Counted from the first letter of the stretch, positions 27,906 to 37,044 are shown. The stretch is 64,000 nt of DNA from Streptomyces sp. Act143 (GCF_003143935.1 NZ_QFRX01000001.1:390737-454736); one strand, 5' to 3'. The notes: generated from the sequence alone by a model not told the origin. Numbers and translations are program-made.

Positions 27906-29573
27906 TCAGGCCGGCGCCAGCAGAGTGGTCAGGGCATGACGCAGTGCCGTCTCGGGGTTGGGCTCCGGCGCCGCGGCCCGCCAGGCCACGAACCCGTCGG
28001 GGCGGACAAGTACGGCACCTCCAGGCGATGTTCCATGAGCGGCCGACCAGTCCGTCTCGCCCTCGGGGGTCAGCTCGGCGCCGGCGGCGCTGCCCACCCG
28101 GTAGGAGGTCAGGGGGGCGGACGTCGAGGCGGCCACCCGGACGGCCGCCTCGTGCCAGCCACTTGGCCGATCGGCGTCGCTGAGCAGGACGAACGACCGC
28201 TCGTAGAGATCCAGAGTGGAGATCCGTTCACCCCGGTGGCGGACCGTCAAGTGAGGCGCCCTGCTGCCGGGTTCCCCGGACAGGTCGAAGCGTTCCGGTA
28301 CGACCGGCGCCTCGGGGTCGGTACCGATGACGGCACCCTGCGGGTATCGGTAGCCGAGGACCGCGCCGAGCATGCCGCGTTGCGGTCCCCCGCCGCCGCC
28401 ACCGCCCATGCCGGGCGGCGGGGCGAAGCCGGGGTGGCTGTGTTCCACGGACCGCTCGGAGGCGCGGGCACTGGTCGCCTCGGCCACCGGGCGCCGCTCG
28501 GCGTCGTAGGTGTCCAGCAGCCCCTCCCCCGCCCAGCCGCCGAGCACCGCGGCGAGTTTCCACGCGAGGTTGTGCGCGTCCTGGATACCGGTGTTGGAAC
28601 CGAAGGCCCCGGTGGGTGACATCTCGTGGGCCGAGTCACCGGCAAGGAAGACCCGACCTGCCCGGTAGCTGCGGGCGACCCGCTGTGCGGCGTTCCAGGG
28701 CGCCTTGCCGGTGACCTGTACGTCGAGGTCGGCCACTCCGACCGCGCGCCGGATGTGCTCGGCACACCGTTCGTCGGTGAACTCCTCCAGTGTCTCGCCG
28801 TTTTCGGGATGCCAGGGAGCGTGGAACACCCACTTCTCCTGGTTGTCCACCGGCAGCAGCGCCCCGTCGGCCTCCGGGTCGGTCAGGTAGCAGACGATGA
28901 ACCGGCGCTCGCCGACGACCTCGGCGAGGCGTCGGGACCGGAAGGTGATGCTGACGTTGCTGAACAGGTCGCCAGGACCGCTCTGGGCGATACCGAGCTG
29001 CTCGCGCACGGGGCTGCGGGGGCCGTCCGCGGCTACGAGGTAGTCGGCGCGGACGGTGGTGTGCTCGCCCGTCTCCCGGCTCTTGACCACGGCGGTGACG
29101 CCGGAGGGGTCGCTGTCGAACGACAGCAGTTCGGTGCCGTAGCGCAGGTCGCCGCCGAGCCGCTCAGCGTGGGCGAGCAGCACCGGCTCCAGGTCGTTCT
29201 GGCTGCACAGGCACCAGGAGCTGGGGCTGAAGCGAGCCAGTGCGCCGCCGGCGTCGATCTCCCTGAAGAGCCACTCGCCCGCGTCTCCCACCAGGGTGGG
29301 TGTCTGGAGAATCCCGTGGTTGTCGTTCAGGGTGGCGGCGGCCTCCCGGATTGCCGGCTCGACCCCGGCCGTCCGGAACAGCTCCATCGTACGGACGTTG
29401 TTCCCGCGTCCGCGCGGGTGAAGGGACGTGCCGGTGTGGCGCTCCACCAGGGTGTGCCGTACGCCCAACCGGCTCAGGAACAACGACGTGGACAGGCCGA
29501 CGAGCGAGCCGCCGACGATGAGGACAGGGACGCGGTGCTCCGTGCGGTCGGTCTGATCGTCTCTTCGTGCCAT
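27906..29573 (-). CDS. whiE-ORFVIII: FAD-dependent aromatic polyketide hydroxylase (whiE ORFVIII-like)
   Basis: The product has 555 residues; ATG 29573 follows GGAGGCGG. It is a group A flavoprotein monooxygenase. The FAD-binding Rossmann motif is VLIVGGSLVGLSTSLFLSRLG (residues 17-37), the DG motif is ADYLVAADGPRSPVREQLG, and the GD motif is GRVFLAGDSAHEMSPTGAFG. The C-terminal thioredoxin-like domain is typical of PgaE/RdmE-type hydroxylases. A run of eight glycines interrupted once (GMGGGGGGG) lies near residue 390. It is expected to hydroxylate the pigment polyketide. In S. coelicolor the equivalent gene is divergent from ORFI. Here it is on the same strand and separated from ORFI by the sortase and its putative substrate. 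Confidence 0.93.
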   Translation of the reverse strand: MARRDDQTDRTEHRVPVLIVGGSLVGLSTSLFLSRLGVRHTLVERHTGTSLHPRGRGNNVRTMELFRTAGVEPAIREAAATLNDNHGILQTPTLVGDAGEWLFREIDAGGALARFSPSSWCLCSQNDLEPVLLAHAERLGGDLRYGTELLSFDSDPSGVTAVVKSRETGEHTTVRADYLVAADGPRSPVREQLGIAQSGPGDLFSNVSITFRSRRLAEVVGERRFIVCYLTDPEADGALLPVDNQEKWVFHAPWHPENGETLEEFTDERCAEHIRRAVGVADLDVQVTGKAPWNAAQRVARSYRAGRVFLAGDSAHEMSPTGAFGSNTGIQDAHNLAWKLAAVLGGWAGEGLLDTYDAERRPVAEATSARASERSVEHSHPGFAPPPGMGGGGGGGPQRGMLGAVLGYRYPQGAVIGTDPEAPVVPERFDLSGEPGSRAPHLTVRHRGERISTLDLYERSFVLLSDADRPSGWHEAAVRVAASTSAPLTSYRVGSAAGAELTPEGETDWSAAHGTSPGGAVLVRPDGFVAWRAAAPEPNPETALRHALTTLLAPA

Positions 29574-29842
29574 GGCCCGCCTCCGGCTCGTTGTGTCTGT
29601 CGACTCGGCCGGATTCGGCCGCGAGCCTCATCCATGCCCCCCGGCATCGGCGCGGGCCCAAGCTTCACCCGCTCAACTCGCCGGGTTCGCCGAGTCAGCG
29701 GACACGTCCGCGATCTCGGCCGTGCTGTGCGCGCGTCCGCCCATCGCCGGGGCAGTTGCGGCAGGAGAGTGTGCGCGCGCATATTCGACCTGCCTGTTCT
29801 CTGTCTGCGTCCACACCCTTCTTCCCGGCAAGGAGCCTCCCG

Positions 29843-30928
29843 GTGGCCCACACCACGCCCGACAGGTGGAACGCGCACTACGCCGACGGTGGCGCGTTCC
29901 GTCGGCTCGGTGACGCCGAACGCCAGTTGCTCGCTCAGCACGCGCCCGCCTCGGACGGCGCCCTCGCCCTGGACGTCGGCTGCGGGCTCGGGGAGCTGGC
30001 CCGCCATCTGGCCGGCAGCGGCTACACCGTCGACGCCCTCGACCACGCCGACGCCGCCCTCACCCGCGCCCGCGCCGACACCGCGCCGGGCACGCCCGTC
30101 ACCTACCTGCTGGGCGACATCGAGCATGACGGCACGGACGAACTGCCGCACCCCGCATACGACTTGATCACCTTCCGGCTGAGCTGGGCTTTCCTGAACG
30201 ACCGCACCCGGGTGCTGCACCGGCTGCGTGAACGCCTGCGCCCCGACGGCATCCTGTGCGTCATCACGCCCCTCGCCGCCACCGTCCCGGAGGGCAAGCG
30301 GGGCATCGCCCTGGACGAGGAAGAACTCGGTCTGCTGTGCGCGGGCTGGAAGGACGCCGAACGCCACGACGCCGACGGCCTGGCGTTTCTCGTTCTGCGA
30401 GGGCCGATCCCGCTTCCGGTCCGGTACGCCGGCAAGGGGCGGCCCTCCCCGCATGCCCTGACCGGAGCCGGCGTCGTCGTCACCGATCCGCAGGGGCGGG
30501 TCCTGCTCGGCCGGTCTGCCCGCCGGGAGGTCTGGGAACTTCCGGGCGGCAAGAACGACGCCGACGAGGACTTCCTCGCCGCGGCCGTGCGGGAGCTGGA
30601 GGAGGAGACCGGGTTGACCGCCCACGCGGCGGACGCGCGACTGCTCGCCCTGCTGATGGACTCCGTCCACGGCATGCCGCGGCTGACCGCCGCCGTCCGC
30701 GTCCGCGCCTTCAGCGGCGAACCGGCCGTCCGTGAACCGGACTTGATCAGGCGGTGGGAGTGGATGGAGCCCGCCGACCTGCCTCAGCTGGCCCAGCCGC
30801 TGTTCACGCCGAGCGCGCACGTCATCGACACCGTCTGGCCCGGACTGCTGCCCGGCCTGCCACCCGTCCATCGCTATCCGATCGCGCCCGCCGCACCCCC
30901 GGCACCCACCGAACAGACCGCGCCGTGA
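29843..30928 (+). CDS. SAM-dependent methyltransferase fused to a NUDIX hydrolase
   Basis: The product has 361 residues. GTG 29843 is used because AAGGAG lies 8 bases upstream; no ATG fits. Residues 35-200 are a class I methyltransferase (LALDVGCGLGELARHLAGSG motif I, DLITFRLSWAFL post-motif). Residues 210-330 are a NUDIX domain with an intact Nudix box at about 235-258 (GG-x5-E, REL, EEETG). Such fusions are found in Streptomyces. The NUDIX part would hydrolyse a nucleoside-diphosphate-linked compound; how this relates to methylation is unknown. It is divergent from the pigment hydroxylase gene. Confidence 0.88.
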   Translation: MAHTTPDRWNAHYADGGAFRRLGDAERQLLAQHAPASDGALALDVGCGLGELARHLAGSGYTVDALDHADAALTRARADTAPGTPVTYLLGDIEHDGTDELPHPAYDLITFRLSWAFLNDRTRVLHRLRERLRPDGILCVITPLAATVPEGKRGIALDEEELGLLCAGWKDAERHDADGLAFLVLRGPIPLPVRYAGKGRPSPHALTGAGVVVTDPQGRVLLGRSARREVWELPGGKNDADEDFLAAAVRELEEETGLTAHAADARLLALLMDSVHGMPRLTAAVRVRAFSGEPAVREPDLIRRWEWMEPADLPQLAQPLFTPSAHVIDTVWPGLLPGLPPVHRYPIAPAAPPAPTEQTAP

Positions 30929-31246
30929 AGGTCGGCGCCCCCGCGCTGCTGACACCGGCGTGGCCCCCCCAGCGGCAGGGTGCGGCAGGTGGGGTCGGCG
31001 TGGCCTGTCGGGCGGCGAAGTGGCTGGGGGACCGCGCCCCGACGAAGACGTCCCGAACGGTGAGCGCGGTGACGGCGTGGTCCGTGCCGCGCCCTTGTCC
31101 GGGACGGCGCCGCGCACGACCGTGGCGGCCTCCGCGGGCTCGTCTCCGCCGGGTGGAGCGCGGGTACGGAAGCCTGCCCGCGGCTCGCCGCAGGTGCTCC
31201 CCCACCGGAACGTGCCGGAGCACGGGGCACGAGCTCCCGCCGTCCG
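30929..31246. other. Convergent intergenic region
   Basis: The region lies between the methyltransferase-NUDIX gene and the end of the siderophore permease gene. Apart from the hairpin at 31211-31231 I see no gene or repeat here. Confidence 0.5.
31211..31231 (-). terminator. Possible terminator of the siderophore uptake operon
   Basis: CGTGCC pairs with GGCACG around a 9-base loop, 15 bases downstream of the permease stop codon. The short stem makes this a weak call. Confidence 0.35.
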
Positions 31247-33313
31247 CTACCTGCGGCTGCGCACCAACAGGTAGAGGAAGTAGGGCGTTCCGATCATCGC
31301 GGTCACCATGCCGGCGCCGAGTTGGGCGGGTGCGATCACCGTGCGGCCCAGCAGGTCCGCACTGCACACCAGGCCGGCGCCGAGCAGCATGGCCACCGGG
31401 ATCACGCGGACGTGTTGTCGGCCCACCAGGGCGCGGGCCGCGTGCGGGGCGACGAGCCCCACGAAACCGATCGTGCCGGCGGCGGCGACGGCCGTGGCGC
31501 TGAGCAGGACACCCAGGGCGAGGAGTCCGAGGCGTTCGCGTGCCAGGTCGATGCCCAACAGCCGCGGGGTGTCCCCGTCGAGCGACACGAGGTCCAGCTC
31601 CGCACGCCGCAGCACCGCCACGACCGCCCCCAGGGGCACCACGGCCGCGAGCGGCACGATGTCCGGCATGGTGCGCCCGTAGGTGGAACCGGACAGCCAG
31701 GTGAGGGCCTTGACCGCGTTGAACGGGTCGGTGAGGACGATGAACAGGCTGATCAGGGCTGAGGCGGCAGTGGCGACGCCGATGCCGACGAGGACGAGCC
31801 GGTTCTGCTGGAACCCGCCCCGGGCGGCGAGTCCGAAGACGATGAGGGAACTGAGCGCGGCGCCCGCGAACGCCGCACCCGCCAGCCCCCACGAGTCGGC
31901 CGTCGGCACGGTCGTCACCAGCAGTACGGCGCCCAGCGCGGCCCCGCCGGACACCCCGAGGACGGCGGGTTCGGCGAGCGGGTTGCGGGTCACGGCCTGG
32001 ATGAGTGTGCCGGACAGGGCGAGGGCCGCGCCCGCGAGCACGGCCGCGAGAACGCGGGGCACCCGGGTGTCGAGCACGAACGACACGGTCCGGCCCGCCC
32101 TGCCCTCCGCCCAGTTGACGACGTCGCCCAGGAGCAGCTTGGCGTCGCCGAGCAGCACGGCGGCGATCACCACCCCGACGAGGACCAGCGCCAGCACGAC
32201 CGTGACGCCGGCGAAGACCGCCCGGCTTCTGATGCGCAGACGGTCGGGTGCCGTGGCGGCGGCGGTGTCCTTCAGCCTGACGGCCATGACGACGAGGAAG
32301 ACGGCGCCGACGAGGCTGGTGACCACGCCGGTCGGCACGGCGACCGCCAGGTCCGCCGGCACCAGGGAGCGCAGCAGCACGTCCGAGCCGAGGACGAGCG
32401 CCGCACCGGTCAGGCCCGTGACCGGAAGGCTCGCCCGCGACCGGGTGAAGGCCCGGAACCTGCGGGCCAGGGCGCGCACCAGGGCGGGCGCGCACAGGCC
32501 GACGAAGCCGATCGGCCCGGCCAGGGTGACCGCTGCCGCGGCGAGCACGGCCGCGAGCACGACCACCGTGATCCGGGTGGCGCGGACCGGGACACCGAGG
32601 CCACGGGCCGCGTCGTCGCCGAGGGCCAGGGCGTCGACCCGGCGGGCGACCGCCAGCAGCCCGAGCACAGCCGCGAGGCCGACGGGCGCCAGCTGGGCCA
32701 CCCCGTCGAAGCCGTTCTGGGCGATGCTGCCCTGGTTCCACTGGTAGAGCCCGTGGGTCTCCTCCGGGAACAGCAGGAGCAGCCCCTCCGTGACGGCGTT
32801 GAGACCGAGCATGAGGGCGGTGCCGGCGAGCACGAGGCGTACGGTGCCGGCGCCCAGGCCGGACAGGCCCAGTACGACGGCCGCCGCGGCCAGCCCGCCG
32901 AGGAGTGCGACACCGGAGGAGGCGAGCAGCGGCAGCGACACGCCCGTGACGGCGGCCAGCCCGAGGGCCAGGTAGGAACCGGCGTTGACGGCAAGGGTGT
33001 CGGGGGACGCGAGGACGTTGCGGCTGACGGCCTGGAGGGCGGCGCCCGCCGTCCCGAGCATGGCCCCGACCAGAATTCCGGCGATCATGCGGGGCAGCCG
33101 GGAGGCGATGACGACGGAGGCGTCGGCCGGGTCGGCGTGGCCGGTGAGGGCCTTCCACACCTCACCGGCGCCGACGGATGCGGTGCCCTGCGTGAGGTCG
33201 ACGACCGCGAGGGCCGCGACGAGCAGGAGCAGGGCGGCCGTCACCGTGGCCGCGCCCGTCCGGGACGTGGCCACCGGCGGACGGGTGGCGGGGGTGGTCG
33301 CGGTGACGGCCAT
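31247..33313 (-). CDS. Fused iron-siderophore ABC permease (FhuB type)
   Basis: The product has 688 residues, twice the usual length, because two FecCD permease halves are fused (about residues 20-345 and 360-688). Each half has the RLPRMIAGILVGAMLGTAGA-like entry motif (the second copy is RVPRVLAAVLAGAALALSGT) and the GFVGL coupling loop (GPIGFVGLCAP, GTIGFVGLVAPH). Around 20 membrane helices are expected. This layout is that of FhuB, which imports ferric hydroxamates. It starts 4 bases after the binding-protein gene and is third in an iron-regulated operon. Confidence 0.93.
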   Translation of the reverse strand: MAVTATTPATRPPVATSRTGAATVTAALLLLVAALAVVDLTQGTASVGAGEVWKALTGHADPADASVVIASRLPRMIAGILVGAMLGTAGAALQAVSRNVLASPDTLAVNAGSYLALGLAAVTGVSLPLLASSGVALLGGLAAAAVVLGLSGLGAGTVRLVLAGTALMLGLNAVTEGLLLLFPEETHGLYQWNQGSIAQNGFDGVAQLAPVGLAAVLGLLAVARRVDALALGDDAARGLGVPVRATRITVVVLAAVLAAAAVTLAGPIGFVGLCAPALVRALARRFRAFTRSRASLPVTGLTGAALVLGSDVLLRSLVPADLAVAVPTGVVTSLVGAVFLVVMAVRLKDTAAATAPDRLRIRSRAVFAGVTVVLALVLVGVVIAAVLLGDAKLLLGDVVNWAEGRAGRTVSFVLDTRVPRVLAAVLAGAALALSGTLIQAVTRNPLAEPAVLGVSGGAALGAVLLVTTVPTADSWGLAGAAFAGAALSSLIVFGLAARGGFQQNRLVLVGIGVATAASALISLFIVLTDPFNAVKALTWLSGSTYGRTMPDIVPLAAVVPLGAVVAVLRRAELDLVSLDGDTPRLLGIDLARERLGLLALGVLLSATAVAAAGTIGFVGLVAPHAARALVGRQHVRVIPVAMLLGAGLVCSADLLGRTVIAPAQLGAGMVTAMIGTPYFLYLLVRSRR

Positions 33314-33317
33314 GGTG

Positions 33318-34304
33318 TTACTTCGTCAGCTCGGCGACGACGGAGTCGATGTACTGGCCCATCGACTCGGGGCCGCCGAACATCCAGATGCCGTCAGGCA
33401 GCCGGTGCACGTTGCCCTTCTTCACGAACGGCAGCGAGGTCCACACCTTGTCCTTGGCCAGTGCGCCCGTCCAGGGTGTGCTGCTCTCGTCGTCGTCGTT
33501 GCCGATGTAGGCGAACTGCACGTCGTCACTGAGCTTGGTGAGTCCCTCGACGTCGGTGGTGCCCAGCCCGTAGCTCTGGTCGCCCTTGACCGTCCAGTCG
33601 TTCTCCAGGCCGAGCCGCTCGTTGACCGCGCCGATGAGCGAGCCGCTGGTGTACGGGCGGATCGAGACCTGGTGGGAGATGTCGTAGCCGTCGGCGAAGG
33701 CGTACTTGGCGCCGTCGAGACCGGCGTCCGCGAGGGCCTTCTTGCCCGCGGTGACCTTCGCGTCGAACGCGTCCTTGATCTTCTCGGCCTGCTGGGTGGT
33801 GCCGGTGGCCCGGGCGAGCAGGTCGAGGTTCTCGTTCATCTGCCCGATCGGGTCGGCGGCGTCGGCGGACCGCACCTCGACGACCGGGGCGATCGCACGC
33901 AGCTGCTTCACGGCGGCGGGCGGCAGGTCGGTGCTGGCGACGATGAGGTCCGGCACGAGGGCGGCGATGGTGTCCATGCTGGGCTCGCCCCGGGTGCCGA
34001 TGTCCTTGGGCTCGTTCTTCAGCGGGACCGCCTGGTCCCAGGTCTTGTAGCCCTTGACGTCGGCGACGCCGACCGGGTCGACACCCAGCGACAGGAGCAG
34101 CTCGACCTCGTGCCACTCGGTGCCGACGACCTTCTTGGCCGGTCCGTCGAGTTCGACCTTCTTGCCGGAGGCGTCGGTGAGCGTGACGGCCTGGCTCGCC
34201 GCCTTCGTTTCCTTGCTGTCGGCGGCGGGCTCGGTCGTACCGCAGGCGGTCAGGGTGAGCGCCGCGGCGGTGGCGGCCGCCGCGGTCATCAACAGTCGTC
34301 TCAT
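33318..34304 (-). CDS. Iron-siderophore binding lipoprotein
   Basis: The product has 328 residues. ATG 34304 overlaps the ATPase gene's stop by 4 bases (ATGA). A signal peptide with lipobox ALTLTAC puts the lipidated Cys at 21. The body is a FecB/FhuD-type periplasmic-binding domain (GPAKKVVGTEWHEVELLLSL, IGTRGEPSMDTIAALVPDLI, WTSLPFVKKGNVHRLP). The long helical backbone between lobes is typical of siderophore receptors. The exact siderophore cannot be told. Confidence 0.93.
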   Translation of the reverse strand: MRRLLMTAAAATAAALTLTACGTTEPAADSKETKAASQAVTLTDASGKKVELDGPAKKVVGTEWHEVELLLSLGVDPVGVADVKGYKTWDQAVPLKNEPKDIGTRGEPSMDTIAALVPDLIVASTDLPPAAVKQLRAIAPVVEVRSADAADPIGQMNENLDLLARATGTTQQAEKIKDAFDAKVTAGKKALADAGLDGAKYAFADGYDISHQVSIRPYTSGSLIGAVNERLGLENDWTVKGDQSYGLGTTDVEGLTKLSDDVQFAYIGNDDDESSTPWTGALAKDKVWTSLPFVKKGNVHRLPDGIWMFGGPESMGQYIDSVVAELTK

Positions 34305-35158
34305 GAGGGGGTGTTGAGCCTTTCGCTTCGCGTGTGGTGCCGGCCGATCGCGCGGGTGCGCAGATGGCCCGTCAGGGGGTCGGTTCCGACTTCGATGCGG
34401 ATGCCGTAGACGTCGGTCAGCCGCTGGGCGGTCAGTACGTGTGCGGGGAGGCCGTCGGCGACGATCCGCCCTGCGTGCAGCAGCACGATCCGGTCCGCGA
34501 GGGCGGCGGCCTGGTCGAGGTCGTGCAGGACGGCACCGACGGCGATGTCATGGTCGTCGGCCAGGTCGCGGACGAGGTCGAGGAGTTCGATCTGATAGCG
34601 CAGGTCCAGGTAGGTCGTCGGCTCGTCGAGGAGGAGGACGCCGGTCTCCTGGGCGAGACAGCCCGCCAGCCACACGCGCTGGAGCTGTCCGCCGGAAAGA
34701 TGTTCCGCGCCCCGGTCGGCGAGGGCCGCGACTCCCGTCATGGCCAGCGCCCGGTCCACCGCGGCCCGGCCGTCCGGGTCAGCCTTGCCCCAGCGGCCCC
34801 GGTAGGGATAGCGGCCGAACTCGACGACATCCCTCACCGTCAGTCCGCTCGGCGTGGGCCGGCCCTGTGTCAGCAGGGCCACCCGGCGGGAGAACTCGCG
34901 AGGAGTCAGTGCCAGACCGTCCGTGCCGTCGATGACGAGCGTGGCGGTCCTCGGCTGCTGCAGGCGCGCGAGTGTCCGCAGCAGGGTCGACTTCCCGCTG
35001 CCGTTCGGCCCCACGAGCACGGTCACTTCGCCCGGCCGCAGCGTCACCGAGGCGTCGTGCACGACGTCGACGCCGTCGTAGGCCACGGTGACAGCCGTGG
35101 CGGACAGTTCATGACCGCGGGGGCGCACCGCCGCAGGATTGTCTTCACCTGATCGCAC
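34301..35158 (-). CDS. Iron-siderophore ABC transporter ATPase
   Basis: The product has 285 residues from GTG 35158. Walker A is GPNGSGKST, the signature is LSGGQLQRV, Walker B is VLLLDEPTTYLD and the switch His is in VLHDLDQAA. This matches FepC/FhuC-type ATPases. It is the first gene of the operon. The iron box ends only 5 bases before the GTG and there is no ribosome binding site, so the mRNA may be leaderless or translation may begin at a later codon such as the in-frame GTG at VRPRG. Confidence 0.92.
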   Translation of the reverse strand: MRSGEDNPAAVRPRGHELSATAVTVAYDGVDVVHDASVTLRPGEVTVLVGPNGSGKSTLLRTLARLQQPRTATLVIDGTDGLALTPREFSRRVALLTQGRPTPSGLTVRDVVEFGRYPYRGRWGKADPDGRAAVDRALAMTGVAALADRGAEHLSGGQLQRVWLAGCLAQETGVLLLDEPTTYLDLRYQIELLDLVRDLADDHDIAVGAVLHDLDQAAALADRIVLLHAGRIVADGLPAHVLTAQRLTDVYGIRIEVGTDPLTGHLRTRAIGRHHTRSERLNTPS

Positions 35159-35163
35159 GGAAC

Positions 35164-35182
35164 GAAGGTTAGCCTAACCTAA
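35164..35182 (-). promoter_or_regulatory. Iron box (DmdR/IdeR-type operator)
   Basis: On the minus strand the site reads TTAGGTTAGGCTAACCTTC. It matches the 19-base DtxR/IdeR/DmdR consensus TTAGGTTAGGCTAACCTAA at 17 positions. Iron-loaded repressor bound here would shut off the siderophore uptake operon starting at 35158. Confidence 0.9.
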
Positions 35183-35518
35183 TAACCACTCCCGGGCGCG
35201 GGGGTCATCACCGAGTGACGCGGTCGCGCATCACATTCATGCGGCGGTTCCGCTCGCCCCGGAGAACCCCGCAGAGGACCGAGCCGCCCACCGTGCACCC
35301 GCGCGCACCCGCTGACGGCGCGGCACTAGTCCGGCTCGACATCCGGCATGATGCAAGAGTTTCAGGCCGGGAAACGCACCTTGAACAGCTCACATGCTTG
35401 ATCGTTGCACCATGTCTGAAAAATCCTTCATGTCTTTGCGCAAGGCGCGCGGAGGACATAAGGATGACGGCCGCAAGTGCATGACAGACCGTCCGCCATC
35501 ATCCGAAGGGCTCTCTTC
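35183..35518. other. Intergenic region upstream of the CBM20 protein
   Basis: The AT content is higher than around it, especially at 35340-35440, which suggests the promoter of the CBM20 gene lies here. I could not define -35/-10 hexamers or an operator with confidence. Confidence 0.4.
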
Positions 35519-35935
35519 ATGGACCGCAACCGTCCCCGAATCCGCCTGCGCCTGAGATTCGCAGCCGTACTCGCCCTGTTCCTCGGTGCGCTTCTCACGC
35601 CGCCGGCGTTGGCCGCACCGTCCACAGGAGCACGCGAGGACTCAGTGGTGGCGACGTTCAACGTCACCGCGTACACACAGTGGGGCCAGCAGGTCTACGT
35701 GACCGGCAACCGCCCGGAACTGGGGTCGTGGAATCCGGACCAGGCCGTGCCGCTCTCCTCGGCCGCCTACCCGACCTGGTCGGCGACCGTGATCCTGCCC
35801 GCCGACACCGCCCTGGAGTACAAGTACATCATCAAGGCGGTCAACACCCCCGTCGTATGGGAGAGCGGCCCCAACCGCACCACCGTCACCCCGCCGACAG
35901 GCACCTACATCACCCACGAGACCTTCCGTAACTGA
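35519..35935 (+). CDS. Secreted stand-alone CBM20 starch-binding protein
   Basis: The product has 138 residues. ATG 35519 (MDRNRPRIRLRLRF) follows GAAGGG. A signal peptide with an Arg-rich start and cleavage near LAAPS (about residue 34) is followed by one CBM20 domain (VATFNVTAYTQWGQQVYVTG, PELGSWNPDQAVPL, LEYKYIIK and VVWESGPNRT). The starch-binding aromatic residues in GSW, YKY and WE are present. CBM20 normally sits at the C-terminus of amylases; here there is no catalytic domain and the signal peptide leads straight into it. It is a complete gene with its own start and terminator, so a free starch-binding protein is more likely than a fragment, though an ancient remnant is possible. Confidence 0.85.
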   Translation: MDRNRPRIRLRLRFAAVLALFLGALLTPPALAAPSTGAREDSVVATFNVTAYTQWGQQVYVTGNRPELGSWNPDQAVPLSSAAYPTWSATVILPADTALEYKYIIKAVNTPVVWESGPNRTTVTPPTGTYITHETFRN

Positions 35936-35947
35936 CACTCGGCGGCG

Positions 35948-35973
35948 AGGGCCGGGCGCGACTGCCCGGCCCT
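35948..35973 (+). terminator. Rho-independent-like hairpin after the CBM20 gene
   Basis: AGGGCCGGGC pairs perfectly with GCCCGGCCCT around a 6-base loop, 12 bases after the stop codon. Confidence 0.75.
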
Positions 35974-36131
35974 CCGGACGCGGCTGCGCATGCGCCGGTC
36001 ACCGCTCGAACACCGGTCGTCGGGGCCGTTGAGCGAATCGTGCACCTCGCGCACTGCCCTCACGAGGCAGATCATGTCCTGGCTGGAAAGGCCGCTCTTC
36101 GAACGCCGGCCGGACAGGACGCCTCACCGCC

Positions 36132-36971
36132 TCAAGCCCCCGCCTGAATGTCCCCCCGGGTCGAGGAGGCGATGGCGTCGCGGTGGGCGAAGTCGCCCGG
36201 GGGGATGCCGGGATGGTGTCCGAGGCGGTCGGGTGCTGCGATGACCGCGGGGCCGAGGGTGAGCCGGGAGACGATTCGGTAGCGGTCACCGCGGTACAAG
36301 GAGTGCACGTACTCGACGGGCTGCCCCTTGGTGTCTGAGGTGAGCCGCTCGAAGAGCAGTGCCGGGGACAGCTCGGGCACGTCGAGCAGTTCCGCCTCGG
36401 CGCGGGTGACCACGGTCGGCTCGATCGCCTGCACCGCCTCCCGGACGTGCACGCCGTGCTGCCGACGGAGGTGCTCGTAGAGGTCACCGGCCTCGAGTTC
36501 CTCCGCGGACAGGGCGGGGACCAGCTCGGCCCTGATGTGCAGGTGCTCGATGGCCATCGGGGCGCCGTCGACCAGGCGCAGCCGCGCGACGTACACGATC
36601 TCGGCGGCGGGCGAGATCCGCAGCCTGCGGCCCACGCGCGCGCCGGCGGGGATGGTGGTGAACTCCAGCAGCCGGCTCGACCAGGCGCCCGCGGCCGGCG
36701 GCACGGTCATGGACTGCTCGGTGGAGACGAGTTCCTGGGTGATCTTCTCGGGGGCCACGAACATGCCCCGGCCGTGTTCGCGCACCAGCAGGCCCGCGGC
36801 GACGAGCTCGTCCACCGCCGCGCGCAGGGTCGGGCGGGACACTTCCAGCCGGGCGCACAGGGCGCGCTCCGAGGGGATGGCGTCACCGGGACGGCGGGAC
36901 TCCACCAGGTCGAGGAGGTACTCGCGGACGCGCTCGCGTTTGAGCACCGCACCAGGTGCATCGGCCTTCAT
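36132..36971 (-). CDS. GntR-family regulator, HutC/UTRA subfamily
   Basis: The product has 279 residues; ATG 36971. The N-terminal winged helix-turn-helix is at residues 8-75 (IPSERALCARLEVSRPTLRAAV, then AGLLVREHGRGMFVA). The UTRA effector domain follows at 95-245 (RRLRISPAAEIVYVARLRLV, IEHLHIRAELVP, and VEYVHSLYRGDRY near the end). UTRA domains bind sugar phosphates or other small ligands. Arrays of an octamer resembling ACTGGTCA lie just upstream of its own start and again before the CBM3 gene at 37401. It therefore probably autoregulates and controlled that gene. DasR is a relative in the same subfamily, but this is not DasR itself. Confidence 0.9.
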   Translation of the reverse strand: MKADAPGAVLKRERVREYLLDLVESRRPGDAIPSERALCARLEVSRPTLRAAVDELVAAGLLVREHGRGMFVAPEKITQELVSTEQSMTVPPAAGAWSSRLLEFTTIPAGARVGRRLRISPAAEIVYVARLRLVDGAPMAIEHLHIRAELVPALSAEELEAGDLYEHLRRQHGVHVREAVQAIEPTVVTRAEAELLDVPELSPALLFERLTSDTKGQPVEYVHSLYRGDRYRIVSRLTLGPAVIAAPDRLGHHPGIPPGDFAHRDAIASSTRGDIQAGA

Positions 36972-37015
36972 GCGGACCCCCTTGCTGTGAACCCTGAGCC
37001 GACCAGAGGATCAGG

Positions 37016-37044
37016 CAACCAGTTGACCACTTGACCAGTGGTCA
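37016..37044 (-). promoter_or_regulatory. Octamer operator array upstream of the GntR gene
   Basis: Read on the minus strand, three octamers follow one another without gaps: ACTGGTCA (37032-37039), AGTGGTCA (37024-37031) and ACTGGTTG (37016-37023). An inverted AGTGGTCA at 37037-37044 on the plus strand creates the palindrome TGACCACT-TGACC-AGTGGTCA. The position, 45-73 bases before the GntR start codon, suggests autoregulation. Confidence 0.7.
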
